Source: Aristolochia californica | Taxonomy: Eukaryota; Streptophyta; Magnoliopsida; Piperales; Aristolochiaceae | NCBI GenBank assembly: GCA_029961685.1 | Contig: JARWKL010000006.1 | Span: 7,942,748 to 8,006,747, forward strand | DNA: 64,000 nt | Reading direction: 5' to 3' | In this document: positions 24,401 through 34,950 of the stretch, in pieces | How the letters are laid out: each line of letters starts with the position of its first letter | Numbering within the stretch: position 1 is the first letter of the stretch | Made by a program: the position numbers and the translations under genes | Notes under the pieces: generated by a model | Database searches by the model: none | Seen by the model: the letters and a program-made list of their open reading frames with translations, nothing else | What the model was told of the DNA's origin: nothing

Positions 24401-25988
24401 CTTTCAAATCTCCTCCTAAAATTAGTTTTATCAATGAGATTTCCGAATTGAGAAATGTGAAAGAACATCATCTTAGTTTCTTGCATAAAGAAATACAGTT
24501 TTTAACTCTTGAACAACAGCTGGAAACTATAGAAATCAAAGAGAAAATTAGTTCTCTTCAGAAATTATTAACCCAAGAAATTTGTAGTGATATCCCTAAA
24601 GCTTTTTGGGATAGACACAAATATATTGTGTCTTTACCATATATTGATGGGTTCAACGAAAGAACCATTCCCACCAAAGCCAGGCCTAGTCAAATGAAAC
24701 ATGCCTTACTAGACCTTTGTAAAAAGGAAATCCAAAATCTGTTGGATAAAAACTTAATTCGAAAATCTTACTCCCCATGGAGTTGTACTACTTTTTATGT
24801 CAATAAAAATGCGGAAAAGGAATGAGGTGTTCCTCGATTAGTGGTTAATTATAAACCCCCTTAATGATTGTTTGAGATGGATTCACTATCCTATCCCAAA
24901 TAAAAAAGATTTATTAGACAGATTGTTTTCTGCAAAAATATTTTCCAAATTTGATTTGAAATCTGGATATTGGCAAATTCAAATTCATGAAAAGGATAAA
25001 TACAAGACTGCATTCACTGCCCCTTTTGGTCACTTTGAATGGAATGTTATGCCTTTTGGTTTGCAAAATGCTCCATCTGAATTTCAAAATATCATGAATG
25101 ATATATTTGCTCCTTATTCTGAATTTACCATTGTTTATATTGATGACATCCATGTTTATTCAGAATCTATTGATGCTCATTTTAAGCATTTACATGTTTT
25201 CAAAACAGTTATTAGAAAACATGGGTTGGTGATATCGGCACCGAAAATGCAATTGTTTCAGACCTCTGTCAGATTTCTAGGTCACAATATTCACAAGGGA
25301 AAAATAGTTCACAAGGGAAAAATAGTTCCCATTAATAGAAGCATTGAGTTTGCCTCCAAATTTCCTGATGAATTATTGGAGAAAACTCAACTTCAGAAAT
25401 TTCTAGTAAGTCTCAATTATATAGCGGATTATTATCTCCATCTTGCACAAGACTCCGCTATATTGCACAAAAGACTCAGAAAGAATCCTGAGCCTTGGAC
25501 TCCCAAACATACACAGGCAGTCCAATTAATCAAAAGTAAGGTCAAACAACTTCCTTGTCTTAACCTTACCAACCCTTCTTATCCGAAGGTTGTAGAGACA
25601 GATGCCTCCCATATAGGCTATGGTGGCATATTAAAACAAAGAAATCCATCTGGTAAAGAAGAACTTGTTCGATTTACCTTTGGTAACTGGCCTGATGCAC
25701 AAATTAATTATTCCACTGTTAAACTAGAAATTTTGGCAATAATTAAGTGCATTCATAAATTCCAAGATGATTTATTAAATCAGAAATTCCTTTTAAGAGT
25801 TGATTGTTCAACAGCCAAATCGATTCTTAAGAAGGATGTGAAGAATCTTACTTCCAAACAAATCTTTGTCAGATGGCAGGCGGAATCAAGTGCCTTTGAT
25901 TTTGATATCGAACATATCAAAGGAGAGATTTAAACTCCTTACCTGATTTCTAACCCGTGAATTTCTCCAGGGTCAAAATCATGTATAA
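21468..25988 (+). pseudogene. ORF2 capsid-protease-RT-RNase H polyprotein, broken
   Basis: All domains are present in order: N-terminal capsid region, GWWDN capsid segment, CCHC knuckle (23446-23487), protease DSGAD near 24105, RT YIDD (25136-25147) and RNase H. Breaks include a 4-nt loss near 21808, TAG at 22196-22198 shared with copy F, a loss near 22540, TAG near 23539, TGA at 24823-24825 in place of CGA, an extra base near 24860 and an extra base near 25928. An 18-bp tandem duplication near 25298-25333 repeats the HKGKIV coding segment in frame. A single continuous ORF2 of about 1,510 codons is inferred by comparison with the other copies. Confidence 0.88.
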
Positions 25989-27275
25989 CCCCGCAAGGGG
26001 CAATCCACTCCCAATGAGAGGACGTGGTAATCAACAATCCAGAGGTCGAGACCGAAAGAATCCAGAAAGAGGAAATTACTCAAACAAGAAGGGCAAAGCC
26101 CCAATGTCGTATAAGGAGACACTTGAAGTAGAACCAGAGTATATTACTCTTCCGGATACGGAGACAATTTTACTCCTCAATAAAGAGGACCTTGAGGGTA
26201 CATTGGATTCTTGGGAGATGTTACAGAAATGGCTTGGAGAAGCCTACTGTCCCATCCGTCCAGGAAAACGATGGTATTCCTTTGAATCCATTTTGGTTCA
26301 CCTTAATTCCATATCAGTGCATCATACACTGACAAATGTGGCTAAATGGGATAGCCCAAGAGCGTACAGTAAATGTACGATACAAAGATTCATGCATCCC
26401 TCAACATGGGGAAAATTTGATGTAGCTAAAGCAGCTAACCTTCCTAATGATAAGGAATTTAATTATTGGAATTTTATGGATTCTTGGTATAATACCTTTT
26501 ATTACCAAAATCCCTCCCATAGGCATTCCTGGTTTTTCCAATGGGAAAAGAATGTCTTTCAGAGGTCATTACCTCTACCCAATTGGGTATTTGCATGGTG
26601 GAACAAATTTGGGCCACCCATTTCTATGTTACCTGAGCCCATTAAGGCTTGTTTTATCAAATGGACTCAATCCAGTTTTGAGCTTAAAGCTCTGGGTTAT
26701 GAAAAACCCCAAAGAATTGGGAAAGTCTTATCTTCTTTATGGTATTTTCTCTACCATGGATTTGGAGATGGGATTGTACTACAGGCTTTAATGAGAAAAA
26801 CCTACCAGTGTTATTAAGAACATTTCATGTTTGTTGGTGGAAAAATTTCCCCAACATTGATACAAAAATCGTAGAAATTAAGTCTGCTATCATGCAAAAT
26901 GAAAATAATCTTGGATTGCATCGCGTCCCGGAAGTCCATTATGACTCCGACAATTTATTTGCAAGTTTCAAAACTCAATTGAAGAGTTTGATTTCGAATA
27001 TATCGGAAAAAGATATTATGAAAAAATTATTCGAATCAATGAAGGATTCTATGGCTAATAAGTGCAATGAAGGCACATCTTCTCACCCTGCTGATGACAA
27101 CATGTCAGTTTCGGAACCACCCACTGCAGATGATGAAGACATTGACGACTTTACTAGTACAGAGCATGATGATAATGCTAATGAATTCTTACCAGATAGT
27201 CAGCCCCCAGACGATCCTGACGAATATATTAATGCAATGATAGAGATGTTTAAATCAACATCTAAAGGGAAATAA
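25981..27275 (+). pseudogene. ORF3 protein of unknown function, single frameshift
   Basis: It starts at ATG 25981 within the ATGTATAA overlap. It has the normal RG-rich N-terminus, Trp-rich middle and acidic tail. One C is missing from a C run near 26707, which shifts the frame at the GYEKP segment; otherwise the reading frame is open from end to end. It is the least damaged large ORF of copy E. Confidence 0.83.
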
Positions 27276-27286
27276 GTTTGCAGGAT

Positions 27287-27652
27287 ATGACTATGACAGA
27301 CACATCTGTTCCAGATTCGTCAGCCAAGTCCATCCAAAAGCTACAGAGGAAATCTTATCCTCCGGCCCACAGTTGGCCTATTTGTCATATCACGCCAGGC
27401 TCATACAGTATCTTTGGTTGGCCATTTTCCATAAAGTCACATTCATGGGATGCCGCCAGCTACCACCTGCATAGGATAAGAGTAAAAGCTCTTCGTCAAC
27501 AAAAGATGCTATGGGACCAAGCCCATCAAAGGTCTTGTCCTAATCTCAATCATGGAGATCAAGATGATAAGGATGATAAAGATAATCAAGAGGATGACTC
27601 ATCCAAGAATCTCAATTATAGAGATAATGACTCACAACCACCTCAATTATAG
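27287..27652 (+). CDS. ORF4, small protein of unknown function
   Basis: A 121-codon open frame with the same basic N-terminal half and acidic tail. It differs from copy A by scattered substitutions and keeps every reading-frame position. Confidence 0.65.
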   Translation: MTMTDTSVPDSSAKSIQKLQRKSYPPAHSWPICHITPGSYSIFGWPFSIKSHSWDAASYHLHRIRVKALRQQKMLWDQAHQRSCPNLNHGDQDDKDDKDNQEDDSSKNLNYRDNDSQPPQL

Positions 27653-27718
27653 AGGATTACTTTTTAGTTTTAGTGGTGGATTTTAAATATTTTCAAATCC
27701 ACTTTAGTTCTCTCCTTC

Positions 27719-27725
27719 TATATAA
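27719..27725 (+). promoter_or_regulatory. TATA box driving the E/F leader
   Basis: TATATAAGG about 65 nt after ORF4. This is the only place in the window where TATA box, poly(A) signal, primer site, complete leader hairpin and a full-length movement-protein region follow in the original order. Confidence 0.75.
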
Positions 27726-27842
27726 GGAGATAGTCTCTTATGCTTAGGCATCACTTGAAAAACCTTCCCCTTTGTCATCAAGGTTGCCTACTCGTGTGTT
27801 TTGCAGTATTGAAGTTTTCTGTAAGTACTTTATGATATTGTT

Positions 27843-27848
27843 AATAAA
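27843..27848 (+). terminator. Poly(A) signal (E/F)
   Basis: AATAAA 118 nt downstream of the TATA box, same spacing as in A and B. Confidence 0.55.
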
Positions 27849-27908
27849 TTAGTAGTGAGTTAAAGTTGTTCTTTGCCTTCTGTCAATTTCCCTTCTTCCC
27901 ACTGTAAT

Positions 27909-27921
27909 TGGTATCAGAGCC
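27909..27921 (+). promoter_or_regulatory. Primer binding site for initiator Met-tRNA (E/F)
   Basis: TGGTATCAGAGCC, unmutated, 190 nt downstream of the TATA box. Confidence 0.88.
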
Positions 27922-27933
27922 ATGGAAGGCTAA
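27922..27933 (+). promoter_or_regulatory. Three-codon upstream ORF at the base of the leader hairpin
   Basis: ATG GAA GGC TAA directly abuts the primer site and ends 5 nt before the hairpin base. In known caulimovirid leaders a short ORF ending 5-10 nt before a stable stem triggers ribosome shunting over the stem. The same four codons are kept in copies A, B and J. Confidence 0.65.
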
Positions 27934-27938
27934 ACCCT

Positions 27939-28278
27939 GAATATCCAGGTATGGAGTAATCTATTATAAATTTTTTATATCTTAATCATCAGGGGAGTTA
28001 ACTTACTTCGTAATGTTATAATACTTTACTATTCATCTTCGTTCTTGTTATGATATGGGACGTCACCCAAGTTGCGTTGAGGTATGCCCGTGTTGCTGTT
28101 GTCCTGGATAGGCGTAGGCATTGAAGGGCCGCTATACTCTTAAATCGTTGACAGACATGTATCTGATCAAGAAGATGATGAACAGTAAATTCATTATGAT
28201 CTTATGAACAATAGTTTGCTTCGTTCATGATTACCATATAATCAGTTTAAAATATGTTTACTTCATACTAGGATATTC
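27939..28278 (+). promoter_or_regulatory. 340-nt leader hairpin (E/F)
   Basis: The outer arms GAATATCC (27939-27946) and GGATATTC (28271-28278) pair, and pairing continues inward through TTTATAATA-like, ATGATTA-like and GAAGATGA/TCATCTTC segments to an apex near 28110. A GACGTCA motif at 28060-28066, an as-1/bZIP-like core, lies in the left arm. About 98 nt of T-rich, unpaired leader follow before the movement-protein ATG at 28377, as expected of a shunt landing site. Confidence 0.7.
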
Positions 28279-28376
28279 CTCCTTCTGGTTATCTTTTACC
28301 ACTCTTAGTTGTAGTTTCTTTTTAGTTTAGTTTAATTATGTTTTAAATTTGGTTTAAATTTTTAATTGGTCAAAAG

Positions 28377-29392
28377 ATGGCATCCAGTAGTAGGATTACT
28401 GGATCAGTTAAGAATGCATCTTTGGTTGAATATAAAGTTCAACAACAATTGAATGATTGGACAATTCCATCCATAAAACCTACTTCAATCTACAAGAAAG
28501 GAACCTTCACCCTTTCTAGTACCATGGGAATTAAAACCATGGAACAAACAATCAATCTTGAAAATCAAGATTCCACTCTTAAATTATTAGAGTTAACTGA
28601 TCTCAATAAGTATCTAGCGGATACTGAGAAAAAATACATGCATATAGGATGCGTACAGATAGCGTTCAAACCCTTGACCTTACTAGGGATGAACACATGT
28701 CTGCAAGCCATACTTCGAGATGGTCGATGTTTGGATTGGAAACCCTCATTAATGGGTATTGTTGAAACAACTCTCAGCATAGGACCTATTTATTTTAATG
28801 TCCATCCAAACCTTACCCTATCATTAACCGATAGGAATTTGTTAGAATCTATCCAGTTGAGGATTCTAACACAGGGATACAATTTTATTCCTGGAACTGA
28901 AACCATTGCAGTTATTGCAAGGATTCATTTCAAAATTATGAATACCTTAGTCGCTAAGGTATCACACTTACCAGATCAAGGTAAGACCATATTGATCGAA
29001 ACCGATCTTATGAGTGCAAATGTTGCCACTCCTCGGATGATCAATTGGGAGGAAATTCGTTTCCCAGCCAACTGGACTATTCCTCAGGCTGTTCCTCCAC
29101 GACTCCTGATTAATCAGGATATTGATCATGTCATCCAATCAACTGATGGCGATGTGGTAATCAATTTCAAAGACAAGACTCCTTACAGAGTCTCTTTACC
29201 ACCCACATCATCCCGATATTCGGATGTAGGCCAATCTTCTCGCCTACAGGATTTGGATGAAAAACAATCCATCAAGGATGATTCCTCATTAAAAGGTTAT
29301 CAGACACCCAAATACCTCATGGGGTGTACCAAGATAGGGAGCATGATAGAACTTCTCCCACTCCCAGTGAAATGACTGGTTTTACTCTGTGA
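28377..29392 (+). pseudogene. ORF1 movement protein, one frameshift near the end
   Basis: Begins MASSSRITG and is open for about 308 codons through the whole conserved 30K core. A loss of a few bases near 29299 shifts the last 30 codons out of frame, so the MTGFTL tail is only found in another frame. The core and all preceding positions are undamaged, making this the best movement-protein frame downstream of an intact promoter and leader. Confidence 0.86.
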
Positions 29393-29395
29393 TTA

Positions 29396-31292
29396 ATGAT
29401 TTTTACACCTCAACAGAGTAACCCGGACCCACCACCTTTTGTGGTGGACAGAGCAGCAATCAAAGATGAATTCTTTCACCCCAATAATCTAGGTTTCAAA
29501 AATTGGTTTTATGACACCTATGGGGCCGCGGAACGCATGGAATTCTCAAATGACTTTTATCTTTATTTGGAAACAAATAAGGTTATCATGTCCTTTGTTG
29601 ATTGGTTCATGCAAACCAGACTAAAGCAAGCGAAGAAACGACCCATAGTTTCTTCCACTGCTCCCACTCTTTCTACCCTCACAAAAGAATGGCACCTTAT
29701 GTGTGGAATCCATATCAAATCAGTTCATCCTCCTACTGATCCTATTCGACTTGAATTTCCAAGTCCTTTAGGGAAATCCCCTGATTTTGTGGAAGCTGTT
29801 GCTTTTGTCAATCCTGAAATCACCCAGAATCCTATGGGTCAGATTAGACGACAAAACAACTTTACCAATTTAAATCTCCAAACAATAGGCCAACAACTGA
29901 CTCGTATTGAAGATTTATTGGACAAAGATACTCCCGAGAAATATTGTCAGAGTCCTTATGACTTATCTTCTCGAAAATTACCTTTGTTGATGGATGTGAA
30001 ACCACTCATCAAACCACTTGTTCCAATTAGGAACTTTAAATTGGATAATAATTCTGATGTTGTTGAAGAATTATTAACCAGGCTTGGAAAATTACATCTT
30101 TCTGAAGAGCAAATCAAACAAGCCCAATAGGCTCATGAAGCCCAAGCTAATGCGGTTCGAAAAAATCTCCATGTATTGGAAGCTGATGAATCATAGGATG
30201 AAGTGTCTCCAGAAGAGTCTTTATCGCAAAATAATACTGAAGATTTAACTCCTTCAGCATACTCTAATTCTGATGAAGGTCAAAATCCTAATCTTCATGA
30301 TTTGGGTTTAACTAATATCAATCAGACTTAAGCAATTCTTCAGGAAATGATTAAAGATCAACCGAGTATTCAAAAATTGGATTATACCAAGAAATCTACT
30401 CGGCGTTGGGATCTAAATCACAAACTCTATTATCATAGGCCTACACCTCAGGACCTATTATATGAAGGGAATGTGTATATAGATCAAAAAGCCTATGATG
30501 GCAGATCAATCTATGAATGGAACATAGACTCTATGTCTGAATATCAGATTTTAGAACATTGTAGACGAATGCTTATGTATGCTACCATCTGTAGACAACA
30601 TAAGAATTCCGATCACGGCATAGCAGAAATGTTAACTACTGGGTTCTCTGGAACCTTAAAAGGTTGGTGGGATAATATCTTAACTGCTGAACAACATCAT
30701 GAAATTTACAATTCCAAAAAGGTTATCAAGACTGAATCAGGCCAAGCCTACCATGGTGAGGATGATGCAGTATACACCTTAATTTCATGTATTGTTCATC
30801 ATTTTATTGGCAATTTGATGTCCACTACTGATAAGGGACGAGAGGTTTTGCAGAATCTTAGGTGTCGAACACTTAGCTATTTTAGATGGTATAAAGATGT
30901 TTTCCTTACTAAGGTTATGCAAAGAACCGATGCCAATAATGAATATTGGAAAACTAAATTTATTGATGGATTACCAACTCTTTTTGCTAGCAAGGTACGC
31001 AAAAGGTTAGGTAATGAGGTAGGAATGATCAACTACCAACAATATACATATGGTCTCCTTACCAGTGCTATTATCCAAGAAGGACTGACCTTATGTAATG
31101 ATTTAAAACTTCAAGCTCAGCTTAAGAAACAAAATCTTACTGGTAAGCATGAGCTTGGTGAATTCTGTGACCAATTTGCTTGTGACACAGGACCACCACC
31201 TTCCCATCAAAGGAAGGGCAAAGGGAAAGTCTCTCATTCTAAGAGACTAGAACCCTACTCACACCAGAGTAGGAGATATCCCAAAAGACAGT
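29396..31292 (+). pseudogene. ORF2 capsid region, truncated, with three stops
   Basis: The N-terminal half of the polyprotein from ATG 29396: the DRAAIKDEFFHPNN segment, a low-complexity acidic linker and the GWWDN capsid segment. Stops are TAG at 30128-30130 (shared with copy E), TAG near 30195 and TAA near 30329, all in one unbroken frame. After the last stop the frame is open to the junction at 31292. The zinc knuckle and all enzymes are missing. Confidence 0.87.
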
Positions 31293-34200
31293 CTAGGAAA
31301 GAAAGAAAGAAGAATGAAAGAATGAAAGACAAAAGAAAAAAATGAAAGAAGAGAAAAGAAAGAATCAATAAGGAAAGAAATAAGAAATATTAAAAAAAGA
31401 AAGAAAGAAAGAAATAATGATTAAAAATAAAAGGGAAAATAAAAATAAGAAATAATGTAAACAAAAAAAATAAAGACAAATCATAGAAACAAAGAAAGAT
31501 GGAAAGAAGAAAGATTGGTAGATAGAAAGAATAAGAAAGAAAGAAAAAAAGAAACAACAAGCACAAGAAACAAGATAGAAAGAAAGATGAAAATAAAAAA
31601 GAAAGAAAAAAGAAGAGAGGAAGAAAGAAAGAAGAAAGAAGAAAGGAATAAAAGAGAAGAAGAACAAAGAAAGAAATTGGAAAGATTGAAAGAAAGTTGA
31701 AGAAATGAAGAAAGAAACATGGAAAAATGAACGAAAGAAGCATAAACAATGAAAGAAATAAGCAAAAAAGAACAAATGAGAGAATGAGAGAGAAGAAATA
31801 AAGATAAAAGAATAAATAAAGAAATAAGGCACATTGAAAGAAATAGGAAAGAAGAAAGAATGAATGAAGAAAGTACAAATAAAGAAGGCACATAGAAATA
31901 AATAATTAATATGGAAAGAAGAAGAAAGAAAGAATCACGATAGAAACAAACAAACAAACAAACAACAAGTCAGAAACAAAGAATAAGAAAGTAAGAAAAA
32001 ATAAAGAAAGAAAAAATGAAATAGAAAGGAAGAATGAAATAAATAAGGCGAAAAAGAAAAAGAATGAAAGAAAGAAAGCATAAAAAAAATTAAAAAAAAG
32101 AAAAAAATGAAAGAAGAAAAAAAGAATCAAGACCAAAAGAAGCAAGAAAAAACTAGAAACAAAGAAGAAGAAAGAAAGAAAAATATGAAAGATATAAGGC
32201 AAGAAACAAGAAAGGAAGAATGATGAAAGAAAGAAAAAGGATAGAAGAAAGAAAAAAAGTAAGAAAGAAAGACAGAAATAAGAAAGATAAAGGATAAAAT
32301 AAAGAAACATAGAAAAAAGAAAGAAAGAAACTAGAAAGAAAGAATAAAAGAAAAAAATAAGGAAAGAAATAAGCAAGAATCAAGAAATAAAGGGAAAATA
32401 AGGAAAGAAGACAAAAAGAAAGAATGAAGAAAGAAAGAAAGAAAGAAAGAATGAAAAAATGAAAGAATCAAGAAAGAAAGAAGCAAGAAATAAAGAAGCA
32501 GAAAACAAAGAAGTAAGAAAGAAAGAAATAAGAAAAAAATAATAATAAAGATATAAAGCAAGAAACTAGAAAGAAAGAATTAGGAAAGAAACAAACAAAC
32601 AAGTCTGAACGAAAGAAGAAAGAAATAAAGAAAGAAAGAAAGAAAGAAAGAAAAATGAAAAAAACAGAAGAAGAAGAAAGAAACAAGATGAAAAGAAAGA
32701 AAGACGAAATAGAGAAAGAAAGAAAAAACAATGGAAGAAGAAAGAACAAAATAAAGAACAAGAAAAAATAAATAAATAATCAAAGAAAAAAGAGAGAAAC
32801 AAGAAAGATAAGAATGAAAAAGGAAAGAAAGAAACTAGAAAGAAGGAATAAAACAAACAAATAAATACATGAGAAAGAAAGAAACAAAGAATAAAATAAA
32901 TAAAGAAAGAAAGAAGATAGATAGGCGAAAGAAAGAAAGAAACAACAATGAAAAGAAAGAAAGAGGACGAAAAGAAAGAAGTCCTAAAGAAAGAAAGAAG
33001 AAAGAAAGATGAAATATATTTGTTGTTTCATTCTTTATTTTTATTTTATTTATTTTCTTCTTTGTTTAATTATGAAAGAAAGAAAGAAAGTTGGAAGAAA
33101 GAAAGAACAATAAACAAAGAAAAATAAATAAACAAATAAAAAAGAAAAAACTAGACAGAAAGAAAGAAAAAATAAGAAACAACAAAAAATAAATAAACAA
33201 AGAAAGAAGAATGAAACAAGAAAGATAAGCAAGAAAGAAGAACGAAACAAGAAAGATAAGCAAGAAAGAAGATGAAATATATTTTTTTGTTTCATTCTTT
33301 ATTTCTTTATTCTTTTTTCTATCTTGATTCTTTCTTTCTTCTTGTCTTCTTTCTTATTTCTTTCAATGTGCCTTATTTCTTTATTTATGCTTGCTCGTTT
33401 CTTTCTTTCTTTTTTCTTGTTTCTTCATAGAAAGAAAAAGGAATGAAACTAGCAAGGAGGAAAGAAAGACAAAGTTAAAGAAAGAAGAAATAAATAAACA
33501 AGAAAGATCAAATGGCACCTAGAAAGAAATAAGAAATAAGTGAAGAAGAAGAAAGAATCACAATAGAAATAAATAAACAAACAAGTCAAAAAAAGAATAA
33601 GAAAGAAATAAAAAAAAGTAATAAAAAATGAAAAAGAAAGGAAGAAAGAAAGAAAGAAAACAAAAATAAAGAAAGAAAAAATAAAAAAGTGAAAGAAGAA
33701 AAAAGAAAAATCAAGAAAGAAAGAAGCAAGAAAGAAAGAAATAAGCTAGAAAGAAAGAACAAAATTAAATATAGCAACAAGAAAGAAAGAAAGAAAGACC
33801 AATAAACAAAAAAAGAAAAGAAAAAAAAAGAAACAATAAAGAAACAGGCAAGAAAGAAAGAAGATGAAAAGAAATAAAGAATAAAGAAAGACGATTCTTC
33901 TTCTTCTTTCTTTTTTCTTTCTTCTTGTTTATATATTTATTCTTTATTTATTCTTCTTTTCTCTTTTCTTATTTTTTTCAATGTGCCTTATTTCTTATTT
34001 GATTCCTTCTTGTTTCTTTCTTTCTTCTTTTTTTCTTCTTTAATTTTTTTATTTTTTTATTTCTTTCTTTCTTTTTGTCTTCTTTAGATCTTTCTTCCTT
34101 TCCTTCTTTCTTTCTTTCTTCTTTCTTTCTTCTTTCTTTCTAACTTATTTGTTTGTTTGTTTCTATCATGATTCTTTCTTTGTTTTTCTTTTCTTATTTA

Positions 34201-34886
34201 TTCCTTCTGTTTATGTGCCTTTCTTTATTTGTTCTTTCATTTTTCTTTCTTTCTTTCTTGTTTCTTTCTTGCATTCTTTTTGTTTTCTCCTTCATGTTTC
34301 TTTCTTCCTTTCTAATTTCATTCTTTATTCTTTATTCTTTCTATTTATCATTCTTTTTGCTTCCTTTTTTCCTTCTTCTTCCATTCCTTTTTCTTCTTTC
34401 TTTACATTATTTTGTCTTTCTTTTTTTCTGTCTTTTTCTTTCTATATTTCATTTCTTTCTTTCTTTCTTCTTTCTTTCTTTCTTTATTTCTCATTCCTTT
34501 CTTTGTTTATTTCCCGTTTCTTTCTTTCTTAGAAAGAGCAAAGAAAGAAAGAAATAAACAAACAAACAAGAGAGATAGAAACAAGAAGGAATAAATAAAG
34601 AAATAAGGCTCATTGAAAGAAATAAGAAAGAAGAAAAGAAGAAGAAAGAAAGATGACAAAAACAAACAAACAAACAAACAAACAAACAAGCAAACAAAGA
34701 AGAAGAAATGAAGAAAGAAAGAAAAAGAAAAAAGAAAGAAATTAGAAAGAATGAAAGACAATTGAAGAAATGAAGAAAGAAACAGGAAAAAGGAACAAAA
34801 GAAACATAAAAAATGAAAGAAATAAATAAAAAAGAATGAGAAATAAAGAAATAATAATAAAAAGAAAGAAAGAGATAAATAAACAA
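31293..34886. repeat. (GAAA)n-type polypurine/polypyrimidine DNA with strand flips
   Basis: Almost pure purine on the top strand from 31293 to about 33018, then alternating blocks: pyrimidine 33019-33070, purine to 33270, pyrimidine 33283-33424, purine to 33892, pyrimidine to 34529, purine to 34886. A landmark GAAATAAGGCACATTGAAAG or its complement recurs at about 31815, 33360, 33978 and 34604, in both orientations. This shows amplification and inversion of longer modules, not simple slippage. Open frames here are compositional. Confidence 0.9.
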
Positions 34887-34890
34887 GAAA
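34632..34890 (+). repeat. Left copy of a 259-bp direct repeat flanking the G/H viral block
   Basis: Matches 48021-48279 at a constant offset of 13,389 with no indel and only about two substitutions seen. Its right end is the left boundary of viral copy G. Confidence 0.85.
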
Positions 34891-34950
34891 TCATAATTAC
34901 AGAGTAAAACCAGTCATTTCACTGGGAGTGGGAGAATAAGGAGCAAACTT
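34887..34950 (-). other. Rearranged 3' edge of copy G
   Basis: After the RT motif YIDD the minus strand continues with about 17 nt that repeat RT sequence found 40 nt earlier (TTTGCTCCTTATTCT). It then carries the end of ORF1 with its stop and the ORF2 ATG region. This double jump fits template switching during repair or reverse transcription. Confidence 0.7.

Larger units (their letters stand above)
20196..28130 (+). mobile_element. Endogenous pararetrovirus copy E, one full genome length
   Basis: It starts at CCGCTATACTC in the leader and returns to the same leader sequence at about 28130, giving a unit of about 7,935 bp. It carries ORF1, ORF2, ORF3, ORF4, promoter, poly(A) signal, primer site and the first half of the next leader, then continues in tandem into copy F. 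This is the best reference for the genome order. ORF1 and ORF2 are broken many times, ORF3 once, ORF4 not at all. Confidence 0.92.
28131..31292 (+). mobile_element. Endogenous pararetrovirus copy F (3'-truncated, tandem to E)
   Basis: Continues head-to-tail from copy E with the second half of the leader, ORF1 and the capsid half of ORF2. It stops in the basic stretch before the zinc knuckle, where (GAAA)n-type DNA begins. Confidence 0.9.

Noticed and set aside
31365..34886. Open frames rich in F, S and L in the (GAAA)n arrays, also at 47980-50522
   Set aside because: All lie on the pyrimidine strand and reflect TTTCTT-type sequence, not protein coding.
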